Positions 1 through 7,745 of a stretch of DNA of 17,140 bases are shown here, one piece after another. Below the pieces are notes generated by a model. The model was not told the DNA's origin. It made no database searches and saw only the letters and a program-made list of their open reading frames with translations. The position numbers and the translations under genes were made by a program. The stretch is from DASZZX01 sp036260415 (lineage in GTDB: Bacteria; Actinomycetota; Nitriliruptoria; Nitriliruptorales; JAHWKO01), in NCBI GenBank assembly GCA_036260415.1, contig DASZZX010000170.1, forward strand, positions 1-17,140, written 5' to 3'. Within the stretch, counting starts at the first letter, position 1; every line of letters starts with the position of its first letter.

Positions 1-130
1 GGAACGGGGCGAAGAACGCCTCGTCGTCCAACACAGCGTCGACCTTGGCCAGCAGGTCGGGCAGCTCGAGCAGCTCGGCGGGAAGGATCGCGTCCCACAA
101 GGTCGGCTGGTCATTGCGAGTACGCAGCAT
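1..130 (-). CDS. IS1182/ISNCY-type transposase, N-terminal fragment cut by window edge
   Basis: Reading the minus strand from the ATG at 130 gives MLRTRNDQPTLWDAILPAEL and continues open to the window edge, 43 codons in all. This opening (a short basic start, TLWDAILP, then a leucine-rich helix ending in DDEAFFAPF) is the usual N-terminus of the large DDE transposases annotated IS1182 or ISNCY in actinobacteria; that match is from memory of the family. The catalytic domain lies outside the window, so activity cannot be judged. The element's end should fall in 131-287, which is upstream of this gene and carries no other gene. No terminal repeat can be assigned because the other end is not visible. 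Confidence 0.7.
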   Translation of the reverse strand, partial: MLRTRNDQPTLWDAILPAELLELPDLLAKVDAVLDDEAFFAPF

Positions 131-287
131 CCCGGGCACTCACCGTCGCGTGCGACGACGGCATTCTCCCACCTGAAAACCCCGAATCCGAGCACCTACC
201 GCACCCAAACGGCAGAATCAGTGCGGCACAGCCCTCCGACCTTTTCAGGACGAAGTAGCTAGACGGCAGCGCGGGAACGGCTCTTCG

Positions 288-846
288 TCACGGGGCGGGT
301 GGAATGACGTCAGGTACTGCGCCTGCGAAGCGACCGCCGGTGTTCATCAGTTCCCAACACACGCGGGCCTTCCGCGGGCTCAGGCCGGGCGCGCCAGGAC
401 GGGTAGTGGAGGCAGCCACCCGGTTGATGACGAAGCCCTGGACCACGAGGAGCACGACGGCTGCCATGAGGCCGGCGAGGTCGAGCGGCGTGCGCAGGAT
501 GCCGAGGCTGACGATGAGCGTGGTCGCGCCGGCCGGTGGGTGCGGCACCTTGAGCCAGGCCATGAACCGGCGGTCGCACCGAGGGAGAGGGCAGCGGCGC
601 CGATCCGCGCGGCGGTGACCCCCTCGGTGAAGGTTGGATCCGCGTCGAGCAGCCCGAACAGCGCGAGTGAGCCGAAGCCGGCGAGGACCCCGATGAGGTG
701 ACCGAGGACCGTGTTGCGCGGCGAGGCCGCGGGAGCCAGGGGGCTGTAGAAGAGCAGGAACGCGGTCGGGCCGAGCGAGGGGAAGATGAACGGCTGGCCG
801 GTCGCCCAATGTGGGTGATGGTCTCGGCTGCGGCGGCGCCGAGCAG
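288..846 (-). pseudogene. HPP-family integral membrane protein, frameshifted
   Basis: Three minus-strand frames must be joined to read an HPP-family protein, a small four-helix membrane family (its proposed role in nitrite transport comes from plant and cyanobacterial members). LLGAAAAETITHIG is read from 846, ATGQPFIFPSLGPTAFLLFY and the following helices in a second frame from about 811, and FMAWLKVPHPPAGATTLIVS in a third frame from 566 to the stop at 288. The last segment carries the HPPAG motif that names the family. One base appears lost near 567 and another change lies near 808. No start codon is evident upstream, and the reading runs into the 3' end of the neighbouring hydrolase, so the N-terminus also looks lost. 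A sequencing error is possible, but neighbouring broken genes make decay more likely. Confidence 0.75.
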
Positions 847-896
847 TGGCCGCCGTCTGTGTCGGGGCAGCCGGGGTCGCCTATGGTCGGTGCCGG

Positions 897-1754
897 TCAG
901 GGTGTGGGGCGATGGGACGCGTCGGTGTGGTGGACGATCGCGCCGACGACGGTCTCCCAGTCCGCTCGATCGACGCCGTGACCGGCTCCCTCGAGCGACA
1001 GCAGCCGTGCGTGGGGGATCTCCTTCGCCAGCGCCTCGCCATGCTCGATCGGGAACATCGGATCGGCGGTGCCGTGGATGACCAGCGTCGGGGCGGTGAT
1101 CGAGGAGACGGGCTGGCGTGGCCGCCCGTCGTCTGGGATGACGTCGTGGTTCTGTAGGGCCGCGATGTTGCGGGCGCGCTCGACATCGTGCCGGGCGAGT
1201 TCGCGGAACGTCCTTTCATCGAATGGGCGCTGGCCTCCGGCGAGCATGCGGGCGTAGCCAACCAGGAACTCGACTACCGATTGGGCGTCCGACCAGTCCA
1301 CCTCCGCCGCCGCCACGAGGCGCCCGAACTCTTCGGTCGGCGGTGGAAGCTCGCGCTCACCGGGCGTCGCTGGAGATGTGCTGATGAGGACGAGTGACAG
1401 GACGCGATCGGCGAAATCCAGCGCGAGGAGCTGCGCGAACGCGGCGCCCGCTGAGACGCCGACCACGTGCGCCGCTGGGATGCCATAGGCGTCGAGCACA
1501 CCGGCGGCGTCCGCGACCATGTCCGTGCCGCTGTAACCGGGGTGCCCCGGCTCGTAGGTGATGGATCGGCCGGTGTCGCGATGGTCGTAGCGGATCACGA
1601 ACCGCCCTGCGTCCGCGAGCATCCGGCAGAAACCCTCCTCCCACCAGAGCATGGACCCGCCAATGCCCATGACGAGGAGGATCGGGGGGTCGGATCGGGA
1701 GCCGAACGGCTCCGTACAGAGCTCTACGCCGTTCGCTTCGATCATCCGCTCCAC
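897..1754 (-). CDS. Alpha/beta hydrolase, RdmC/methylesterase-like
   Basis: A 285-aa single-domain alpha/beta hydrolase, a normal length for the cytoplasmic esterase/lactonase group. The N-terminal strand ILLVMGIGGS (about residues 25-34) supplies the HG-like oxyanion region, and the nucleophile elbow is GVSAG with Ser101. The acid is probably Asp231 in HGTADPMFP and the base His259 in EGAGHGVD, so the triad is complete. No signal peptide or membrane segment is seen. I chose the GTG at 1754 because GGAGGG lies 7 bases upstream; an in-frame ATG at 1745 is the alternative. Overall sequence resembles the aclacinomycin methylesterase (RdmC) subgroup, but the substrate cannot be inferred. It is the only intact gene in the left flank, between two decayed genes. 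Confidence 0.88.
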   Translation of the reverse strand: MERMIEANGVELCTEPFGSRSDPPILLVMGIGGSMLWWEEGFCRMLADAGRFVIRYDHRDTGRSITYEPGHPGYSGTDMVADAAGVLDAYGIPAAHVVGVSAGAAFAQLLALDFADRVLSLVLISTSPATPGERELPPPTEEFGRLVAAAEVDWSDAQSVVEFLVGYARMLAGGQRPFDERTFRELARHDVERARNIAALQNHDVIPDDGRPRQPVSSITAPTLVIHGTADPMFPIEHGEALAKEIPHARLLSLEGAGHGVDRADWETVVGAIVHHTDASHRPTP

Positions 1755-2037
1755 AACGGTGCCCTCCTGTCACTCGCCCCGGCCACAGGGGGATCTCCTC
1801 GCCATCGAGGACCTCGACCTCGCAGTCGTGGTGCTGGATGCTGCCATCCGGCAGGCCGTCACCGATGTGGCATGGGCGGTACCCGGTTCGGATCGAGGAC
1901 CTTCGCCCTCCTTGTGAGGTTCCAGTATCCAGATGAGCGAGCATGTGGGCAGCGTAGATCCGCCGCGCCCCGTCCGCATCGACGTGAGCATTCCAGACAG
2001 GGCTACAGGACGGCCTCGATCCCTTCTCGGAGCATTC
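1755..2037. other. Stretch upstream of the hydrolase, no assignable gene
   Basis: Minus-strand translation of this stretch stays open in the frame that runs into the hydrolase region, and parts such as HIGDGLPDGSIQHHD (about 1800-1860) show codon usage like coding DNA. No start, stop or family motif defines a gene. It may be remnant coding sequence. The hydrolase promoter should lie here, but I see no convincing -35/-10 pair. Confidence 0.4.
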
Positions 2038-2268
2038 ACGGTCGACGGACCAGTTGAACCGGCCTGGGAAGTCGCGGAAGCAGTCAGCGCAAATCCGTGG
2101 CAGTCGTCCTTGGTGACGAAAGCCTCGGTGACGACCTCCTGGTCGGCCGCTCCGCGAGGTCGGAGGAGCGAACTTCTTCCAACAGAACTCGCAGTGGTCG
2201 TGGTCCCAACCTGGCCGCAGCTCCCACCACGCTTCCGGGAGGGATTGCGCGATGCCAATGCGCGCCAC
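2038..2268 (-). pseudogene. Small CxxC (zinc-ribbon-like) hypothetical protein, frameshifted
   Basis: The minus strand reads SLPEAWWELRPGWDHDHCEF followed by CWKKF (about 2247-2170). The same frame resumes with ICADCFRDFPGRFNWSV at about 2094-2044. Between them the family-like text (EVVTEAFVTKDDCHG) is in a different frame, so two compensating frame changes lie near 2165 and 2100. The CEFC and CADC pairs suggest a four-cysteine metal site. Small bacterial proteins with the pattern HDHCEFCW...ICxxCFxDF are known to me only as hypothetical proteins. A GTG at 2268 is a possible start, and the C-terminal limit is uncertain. It could be a functional gene with sequence errors, but the neighbours on both sides are also broken. 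Confidence 0.55.
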
Positions 2269-2350
2269 GGGGCTTCCCGTCGACCCGCCTCCATCGTGGG
2301 CCGCTTCTCGTCCGTGGGCGAGCCGACGCCACCTCGTAGGCTGCGGCTCA

Positions 2351-2816
2351 TGGAGGCTGAACGCGCCCTCGACCTGCTGCAGTCGTGCGTCGACGAAGCC
2401 CAATCCGTGCTGAGTGGCGAGGGGACTTCAAGCGTTGGCGGACGACGACAAAGGTGACGTTGGAACGCCTCTACGGATCCGACCACACACTTGTCGAGGA
2501 GTTCGACGGACTCAGGTACACGCTCAGCGTGGCAGCTTCGTCCACGCCCGATAGCGCGTATCGCAAGGCGCGCGACAATGGAATCCGCGGCGGGATCAGC
2601 ATCCTCGAAACTGCGATCTACGAGCGGGAGTCATTGGCGGCCCACCGCGACTCAAGATGACGCGTTCGATGCGGAGCTCTGGGATCAGGTCGGTCATCTC
2701 ATCGAGGCCGAGCAGTGGGCCCAGGCAGCGAGCTGACGGCGACGTTCCTGGAGTCCAAGCTTAGCTTAGAGAGTGGGCGTGACTCACCCCCGACGACTAC
2801 GGCAAGCATCTGATTG
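2351..2816 (+). pseudogene. TIGR02391-like hypothetical protein, multiply frameshifted
   Basis: The plus strand starts with ATG at 2351 (MEAERALDLLQSCVDEAQSV) and changes frame near 2427 to DFKRWRTTTKVTLERLYG and a segment containing AASSTPDSAYRKARDNGI. It changes again near 2650 to DAFDAELWDQVGHLIEAEQW, and a third time near 2735 to ELTATFLESKL. Joined, this is an N-terminal helical region followed by the start of a TIGR02391-like C-terminal domain, where family members have a helix of the form VGxLIEAxxWxxAA...FLExxxR. The rest of that domain cannot be recovered, so the gene is also truncated. TIGR02391 proteins have no settled biochemical role; some sit in defence or mobile regions. Three frame changes in 400 bases argue for decay rather than one sequencing error. 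Confidence 0.6.
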
Positions 2817-2869
2817 ATGGCGGCGTCGACACCGACGGTCACCGTCCTGCACTCGGTGGTGTCCACGAG

Positions 2870-3342
2870 GGCTCTCCTTGTCTCGTGCACGCCGCGAAGA
2901 GCGCCAAGCATGGCGACGTTCGCTTCCCCTGACGGAGAGCCTTCGTCTTGTTCCCAACCGGCCGCCTCCCGGGCACCACCCGTGACCGACCACGAGGACC
3001 CACGCAGGCACCCGTGCTCGTGCGTGATCCGATGCCTTGCCGCAGCCACGCCGCGCCACACCTCAATGCCCTTAACCGGGTCCACCCAGGAGACGTGCCC
3101 CGACGACCATCTCTTCCACGAGCCCGAACGCCCAGCCGAAATGCGTCATTGCCGGGGCACCTCCCAGGACCGCCCTACGTGGTCACCCCCGTGCTGGCGG
3201 TACCCCTCGGGGATACAAGCCCGTCTGCGCCGGCACCGACCTCGAACTCGTCTACGCCGTGATCAAACCGCGCACAACTCTGCATGAACGATCCCGCTAT
3301 GTCAGGAGGTCTGGATACCGCAATGACGGCCAGGCGCAACCC
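2870..3342. other. Stretch without a recognisable gene
   Basis: All six frames give short or arginine/proline-rich translations. A minus-strand GTG at 2866, preceded by AAGGAG 7 bases away, opens a 55-codon frame beginning MDTTECRTVTVGVDAAINQM. The VTVGVD opening recalls the start of IS110-type transposases, but the match fades after a few residues. No terminator-like hairpin with a T-run is obvious downstream of the operon that ends at 3343. Remnant mobile DNA is the best guess. Confidence 0.35.
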
Positions 3343-5016
3343 CTACCCCGCCTTGGTCAGGGGGCCGTAGGTGTGCACTAGGCGATTCCGGAGGACATTC
3401 ACCTTTGGGATGATCGACTTCTGCCGGGATAACGCCAGGTTGAGGAACCCGGGGACAACCGCACCGTGGCGCTGTTCTGGCGGTAGCACCTTGTCGACAT
3501 CCCAGTGTGGAAGTCCCTCGGGGCCGATGACGACGGACCCGCCTGGAAAGCCCGTGTCGGTCCGGTTGGCGGCGATGAGGAAACAGCGGTTGTCCTCTGC
3601 CTTGGTCACCGTCAGGAATTGCCGCTGCCGGGGGTCGTCCCACGCGCATGGCCACGCGATGATGTCGGCGCCGAGCAGTGCCAGGGTGCGGCTCGACTCG
3701 GGGAACATCCCGTCGTAGCCGAGGATGACACCGAGCCTGCAGAGCGGCGTCTGGATGATGACGAGGTCGGCAACGGGGTCTGCCTCGCCTGAAGTGGGCT
3801 CCGGGTGCACCTGGGCTTGCTGGCCAAGGGGCTCACCGTCCGTGCCGATCACCGTGGCCACGTGTCGGACACCGGTGTCGCCCCCGAACACTTCCGGCAA
3901 CACGACCATGGCGCCATACCGGCTGCAGATGCTCGCGACGGCCGAGCGGGCCCGAGCCTGCTCGCCCGCGATTGCCTGCACCTGCTCCAGCGTTGGCGTC
4001 GGCACCCCGACGGCGAACGCCTGTGGCAGAACGAGCAGCCTCACACCCAGCCGAGCGGCGTGTTCGACCATCGCCAGAGCTGCATCGAGGCTTTCCGGCG
4101 TCCCCAGCGAGTGGCTCTGGACGGCCGCGGAGGTGACAGTCACCGACTCAGGCACCAGCGGGACGCGAAGATAGGCGGCGACCGGGGCGTCCTCGAACGA
4201 CGACTGCAGGATCGAGTATCGGTCGGGCCGACGGTCCTCCACGCGATCGCCTCCGTTCTGCCACGCCTTCGAACGGGCCGCTGCCGGGTCGACCATCGCG
4301 TAGCCGATGCCGTGGGTGTCGCGTCCGACGACGGCCCGGACGACACCGTTCGGGTCGACGATCTGGCTGCCGCCCGGGTAATAGATGCTCCGCTCGACAC
4401 CCGACTTGGTGCTGGCCACGAACCACACGCCGTTCTCGTACGCCCGGGCCGGCAGCCACTGGTCGGCCTGGTCGAGCTCGAAGAAGTTCGCAGCGTCGAC
4501 GATCACATCGGCACCCGCAAGGGTCAGCACGCGCGCGATCTCGGGGATGCGCCCGTCGAAGCAGATAAGAAGTCCGATCCGCCCGAGGTCCGTCTGGATG
4601 ACTGGGCACCCGCGCGTGCCGACCTCGAACCAGTTCTGGTCGTGCGTCGCCAGGAACTGCTTCTGGTAGTGGCCGATCAGCTGCCCACCGGGGCTGGTCA
4701 TCGCGAGCGAGTTGTAGATGAGCCCGTCGTCGCCGAGCTCGGTCATCCCGCTGGCGATGTAGACGCCGTGCTGGGCCGACAGCTGCTTGAGTGTCGCGAC
4801 GTACCGGCCGTCGACGGGCTCGGCGGTGCTGCGGCAGTGGTCCGCGTCATCGAAGAGGTAGCCGCTGTTCATGCACTCGGGGAACACGACAAGGCGTGCG
4901 CCCTCCCCCGCGGCCTCCTCGGCGTACCTGGTGACCAACTCGAGGTTGGCGTCGAGATCGCCGAGGACGGCCAGGGTCTGCACCACGGCGGCCTTGAACG
5001 GCTCGGGACGACTCAT
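3343..5016 (-). CDS. Tandem nitrilase-superfamily amidohydrolase; second domain catalytically degenerate
   Basis: A 557-aa protein made of two carbon-nitrogen hydrolase domains in tandem, about twice the usual single-domain length. Domain 1 (about residues 6-285) keeps the catalytic set: Glu47 in VVFPECMN, Lys119 in HYQKQFL and Cys152 in LICFDGRIPE. Domain 2 (about 292-545) keeps the fold signatures LLVLPQAF and LGYDGMFPE, but the aligned residues are Gln332, Gln402 and Gly433, so it should be inactive. No signal peptide is seen. The start at 5016 is preferred over an ATG-frame extension to 5067 because GGAAG lies 6 bases upstream and the extension would overlap the binding-protein gene. It is the last gene of the operon, 47 bp after the binding protein. 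The family cleaves amides, N-carbamoyl compounds or nitriles; the substrate here is unknown but probably enters by the linked importer. Confidence 0.9.
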   Translation of the reverse strand: MSRPEPFKAAVVQTLAVLGDLDANLELVTRYAEEAAGEGARLVVFPECMNSGYLFDDADHCRSTAEPVDGRYVATLKQLSAQHGVYIASGMTELGDDGLIYNSLAMTSPGGQLIGHYQKQFLATHDQNWFEVGTRGCPVIQTDLGRIGLLICFDGRIPEIARVLTLAGADVIVDAANFFELDQADQWLPARAYENGVWFVASTKSGVERSIYYPGGSQIVDPNGVVRAVVGRDTHGIGYAMVDPAAARSKAWQNGGDRVEDRRPDRYSILQSSFEDAPVAAYLRVPLVPESVTVTSAAVQSHSLGTPESLDAALAMVEHAARLGVRLLVLPQAFAVGVPTPTLEQVQAIAGEQARARSAVASICSRYGAMVVLPEVFGGDTGVRHVATVIGTDGEPLGQQAQVHPEPTSGEADPVADLVIIQTPLCRLGVILGYDGMFPESSRTLALLGADIIAWPCAWDDPRQRQFLTVTKAEDNRCFLIAANRTDTGFPGGSVVIGPEGLPHWDVDKVLPPEQRHGAVVPGFLNLALSRQKSIIPKVNVLRNRLVHTYGPLTKAG

Positions 5017-5063
5017 CGCAGCTTCCTTGCTCGTGTTTGTCAGCACGAATCGGGCGGGGAGAC

Positions 5064-6083
5064 TCACTCGTCCAGGCCGATGAGTGCCGGGTCGAGGATC
5101 TTCTCGCGGATGTCGATCTGATCCTTGAGCACACCCTCGGAGAAGAACACGTCCACGAACGCCTGGTAGGAGTCAAGGTCGGTCTCGTTCAGGTCTCGGA
5201 AGCCGCGGAGGTAGGGCTTGGCGAGGAAGTCGAGCTGGGCCTCCTCGATGGCCGTGTACTTGGGCAGCAGGTGCTTGTACTTCTCGAAGTTCCCGTTCAC
5301 GAGGGCGGTCGCCTCGTCGATCGCCAGGACGACGCGCCGGGCAACATCCGGCCGTTCCTCGATGAACTCCGTCGTCAGGACCGCAGCACCCGAGTAGAAC
5401 GGGTCGGCGATGTGCTGCGCGACCGGGTTCACCATCGCCCGCTTGGTCTCCTCCGCTGCGTCGGCGATCGATCCGACCGGCTCCAGCGACAGGGTCGCGT
5501 CGACGGTGCCAGCGACCAGCGAGGGGACGTGCAGGGCGACACCCAAGCCGGTGACCTCCACGTCGGTCTCGGGGTCTAACCCGTTCTTGCGGATGATGTA
5601 CTTGGCGATGGTCTCCCACTGGATCCCGGGCACGGTGCCGAGGGTCTTGCCCTCGAGGTCCGCGAAGTTCTCGATGTCGGAGTCCACGGGGACGATGAGG
5701 CCGTCGTTGATGAGGTCGACCTCGATGCCACCGCCCTGGAGCCCGAACACGTGGAACGTCCCGGGGAACTCGGCCTCGGCGAGCATCGCGATCCCGGCGG
5801 CTGCCCCCGGAGGCCCGAAGTCGGCCTGGCCCGACACCAACGCGTCAATGATCTGGTTGGGGTTCTCGAACTTCACGGGCTTCATGTCGATCATGTGCTT
5901 CTCGAAGATGCCCTCCTCGATGGCCACGTAGAACGCCGTGGTCTGCATGATTGGCAGCCAGGCTCCCGTGACCTCGTCGAGTTCCGCCCCGTCGGCGCCG
6001 GAGCTGCATGCGCTGGCGCCCAGCGCGATCGCCAGCAGTGTCGCGCCGAAGCGACGTGTCTTCCCTGCGGTGGTCGCAGTCAC
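5064..6083 (-). CDS. ABC transporter substrate-binding lipoprotein, NMT1/SsuA-like
   Basis: A 339-aa extracytoplasmic binding protein. The N-terminus has a basic stretch (KTRR), a hydrophobic core and a lipobox LGASAC with the lipidated cysteine at residue 26, so it is probably anchored to the outer face of the membrane. The mature part follows the NMT1/SsuA/TauA layout: an opening WLPIMQTTAFYVAIEEGIFE, a first-lobe motif NPNQIIDALVSGQADFG, and the second-lobe entry LEGKTLGTVPG. This superfamily binds small organic nitrogen or sulfur compounds such as sulfonates, pyrimidine precursors and aromatic acids; the ligand cannot be read here. The GTG start at 6083 follows AGGAAGG, which overlaps the last codons of the upstream permease, with only 7 bp between the genes. 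Confidence 0.93.
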   Translation of the reverse strand: MTATTAGKTRRFGATLLAIALGASACSSGADGAELDEVTGAWLPIMQTTAFYVAIEEGIFEKHMIDMKPVKFENPNQIIDALVSGQADFGPPGAAAGIAMLAEAEFPGTFHVFGLQGGGIEVDLINDGLIVPVDSDIENFADLEGKTLGTVPGIQWETIAKYIIRKNGLDPETDVEVTGLGVALHVPSLVAGTVDATLSLEPVGSIADAAEETKRAMVNPVAQHIADPFYSGAAVLTTEFIEERPDVARRVVLAIDEATALVNGNFEKYKHLLPKYTAIEEAQLDFLAKPYLRGFRDLNETDLDSYQAFVDVFFSEGVLKDQIDIREKILDPALIGLDE

Positions 6084-6090
6084 CGTGTTC

Positions 6091-6951
6091 TTACCTTCCT
6101 GCCCAGTGGACGAGGTAGTTGTCGAGCTTCAGGAACAGTGCGTTGACCGAGTAGCCGAGGACTCCCGCGACGAGAATCGACCCGTACATGTCGGCCAAGT
6201 TGTAGGTCTGCTGTGCGTTGATGATCCGGTAGCCCATCCCCTTGTCGGCGCCGATGAACATCTCCGCCACCACGATCACCACGAGCGCCAGCGACACGCC
6301 GGTCCGGAGCCCGACGAACGTCTGTGGCAGCGCCTCGTAGACGGTGACCGTCCGCAGCACGCGGAGGCGGGACGCGCCCATGACCTTGGCGGCCATCTTT
6401 CGCGTGGGAAGCGCGCTCATCACGCCGTACGCCACGTTGAAGAGGACCAGCAGGCCGGCGGCGAACGCCGCGATGGCGACCTTGGACGCGTCCCCGATGC
6501 CGAAGATCAATAGGAACATCGGAAAGATCGCGGTCACCGGCGTCGACCGGAAGAAGTCGATGATGAACTCGAACCGGCGATAGACCTTCTTGCTGGCACC
6601 GAGGAGGATCCCGATCGGGACACCGATCACGGTGGCGAGGAAGAGCGCACCCAGCATCCGGTAGATCGTGGACTGGAGATCGGCAACGAGGGTCCCGGTG
6701 GTCGCCGCCTGCCAGACCGCCTGGGTGCTCTCGACAGGGCCCGGCAGCAGCGTCTCGCTGACCAGGTCCAGCGCCGCAGCGATCCACCAGACGGCGAACA
6801 ACACGACCGGCCCGACGAGGACGGCCAGCCGGCCGCCCGCGTCGCGAAGGAGGGCCGTGCTCGACCTCGTGTGGACGCCTCCGTCCGCATCGACGTGCGG
6901 GTCCGGATCCACGTAGGTCTCGGTTGGGTTCCTGGCCACGTCGGGGTTCAT
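6091..6951 (-). CDS. ABC transporter permease, SsuC/TauC-like
   Basis: A 286-aa inner-membrane permease of the BPD_transp_1 type. After a hydrophilic N-terminal tail of about 40 residues come hydrophobic segments near residues 42-63, 98-119, 138-152, 157-177, 219-234 and 258-275. The coupling (EAA) loop, which docks on the ATPase, is at about 206-218 (EALPQTFVGLRTG) with its conserved glycine. The nearest named families are the SsuC/TauC/ThiX permeases that pair with NMT1-type binding proteins. The ATG at 6951 overlaps the ATPase stop codon as ATGA, so translation is probably coupled. Only one permease gene is present, so the channel is presumably a homodimer. Confidence 0.93.
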   Translation of the reverse strand: MNPDVARNPTETYVDPDPHVDADGGVHTRSSTALLRDAGGRLAVLVGPVVLFAVWWIAAALDLVSETLLPGPVESTQAVWQAATTGTLVADLQSTIYRMLGALFLATVIGVPIGILLGASKKVYRRFEFIIDFFRSTPVTAIFPMFLLIFGIGDASKVAIAAFAAGLLVLFNVAYGVMSALPTRKMAAKVMGASRLRVLRTVTVYEALPQTFVGLRTGVSLALVVIVVAEMFIGADKGMGYRIINAQQTYNLADMYGSILVAGVLGYSVNALFLKLDNYLVHWAGR

Positions 6952-7745
6952 CGCCGCACCTCCGACTGGAAGATCCTCAGCGCTTCGGCCTTGACCCGGT
7001 TGAACTCGTCGCTGGCGACATCGGTGAGCGTTCGCGGGCGCGGCGCGTCGTACTCAAGGAGCGAAGCGACCTGGGTCGGGGGCTTGGTCAGCAGGAGGAT
7101 GGCGTCGGAGAGGTACACGGCCTCCTCGAGGTCGTGCGACACAACCACCATGGTCACGCCGGTGGCCTGGAACACCTCCTGCAGCTTGTCCCGCAGCGAG
7201 AGCGTCATCTCGTAGTCGAGCGCCGAGAAGGGCTCGTCGAGGAACAGGATGTCCGGCTGGATGGCCAGCGATCGGGCCACCGCCGTCAGCTGCTGCTGAC
7301 CACCCGAGAATGTATAGGGGTGGGCGCTGAGGTCGAAGGTGATGCCGAGCATCTTGGCCAGCTCGTCGATGCGGTCGGCCTGCTCGGTCTTGGAGTACCC
7401 GGCGATCTGGAGGGGGTAGGCGATGTTCTTGTACGCCGTTCGCCACGGGAAGAGCGCGGCCCGGTAGTCCTGGAACACATAGGCGGTCCGGGGCTCGGTG
7501 CCGTTGCGACCCAGGTCGATGGTCCCGGCGTCGGCAGGGATCAGCCCGGCAACGATGTTGAGCAGCGTCGACTTTCCGCAGCCGTTGGGGCCGAAGATCG
7601 ACGTGACCCTGCCCTTGGGGATGGCGGCGTCGAACCCGTCGAAGACCGTCTTGTTGCCGAACCGCTTGCGCAGGCCGGTGATGGTGATGTTTCCGCCGTC
7701 GGTGTCGACCGGCGCCGGCGGGGCAAAGGTCTCAGTGCTGGACAT
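6948..7745 (-). CDS. ABC transporter ATP-binding protein, SsuB/TauB-like
   Basis: A 265-aa nucleotide-binding subunit that energises the importer. Walker A is GPNGCGKST (residues 52-60), the Q-loop is VFQDYRAALFPW (Gln92), and the ABC signature is the slightly unusual FSGGQ (146-150) where LSGGQ is common. Walker B is ILFLDE (166-171), the D-loop is SALD, and the switch histidine is His204 in VVSHDLEEA. All catalytic parts are present. I placed the start at the ATG at 7745 because GGGAGG lies just upstream; a frame open further upstream, to 7895, translates to low-quality sequence and would overlap allophanate hydrolase by more than 150 bp. The chosen start overlaps the end of that gene by 14 bp. 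Confidence 0.93.
   Translation of the reverse strand: MSSTETFAPPAPVDTDGGNITITGLRKRFGNKTVFDGFDAAIPKGRVTSIFGPNGCGKSTLLNIVAGLIPADAGTIDLGRNGTEPRTAYVFQDYRAALFPWRTAYKNIAYPLQIAGYSKTEQADRIDELAKMLGITFDLSAHPYTFSGGQQQLTAVARSLAIQPDILFLDEPFSALDYEMTLSLRDKLQEVFQATGVTMVVVSHDLEEAVYLSDAILLLTKPPTQVASLLEYDAPRPRTLTDVASDEFNRVKAEALRIFQSEVRR

Noticed and set aside
1357..2403. Single 348-codon minus-strand protein
   Set aside because: It joins the CxxC fragment, an unassigned stretch and an out-of-frame part of the hydrolase; only the short cysteine-containing parts look genuine.
3805..5121. Long plus-strand open frame (438 codons) opposite the nitrilase-like gene
   Set aside because: Antisense shadow of a GC3-biased gene; composition is Asp/Val/Arg rich with no motif, while the minus strand carries clear nitrilase motifs.
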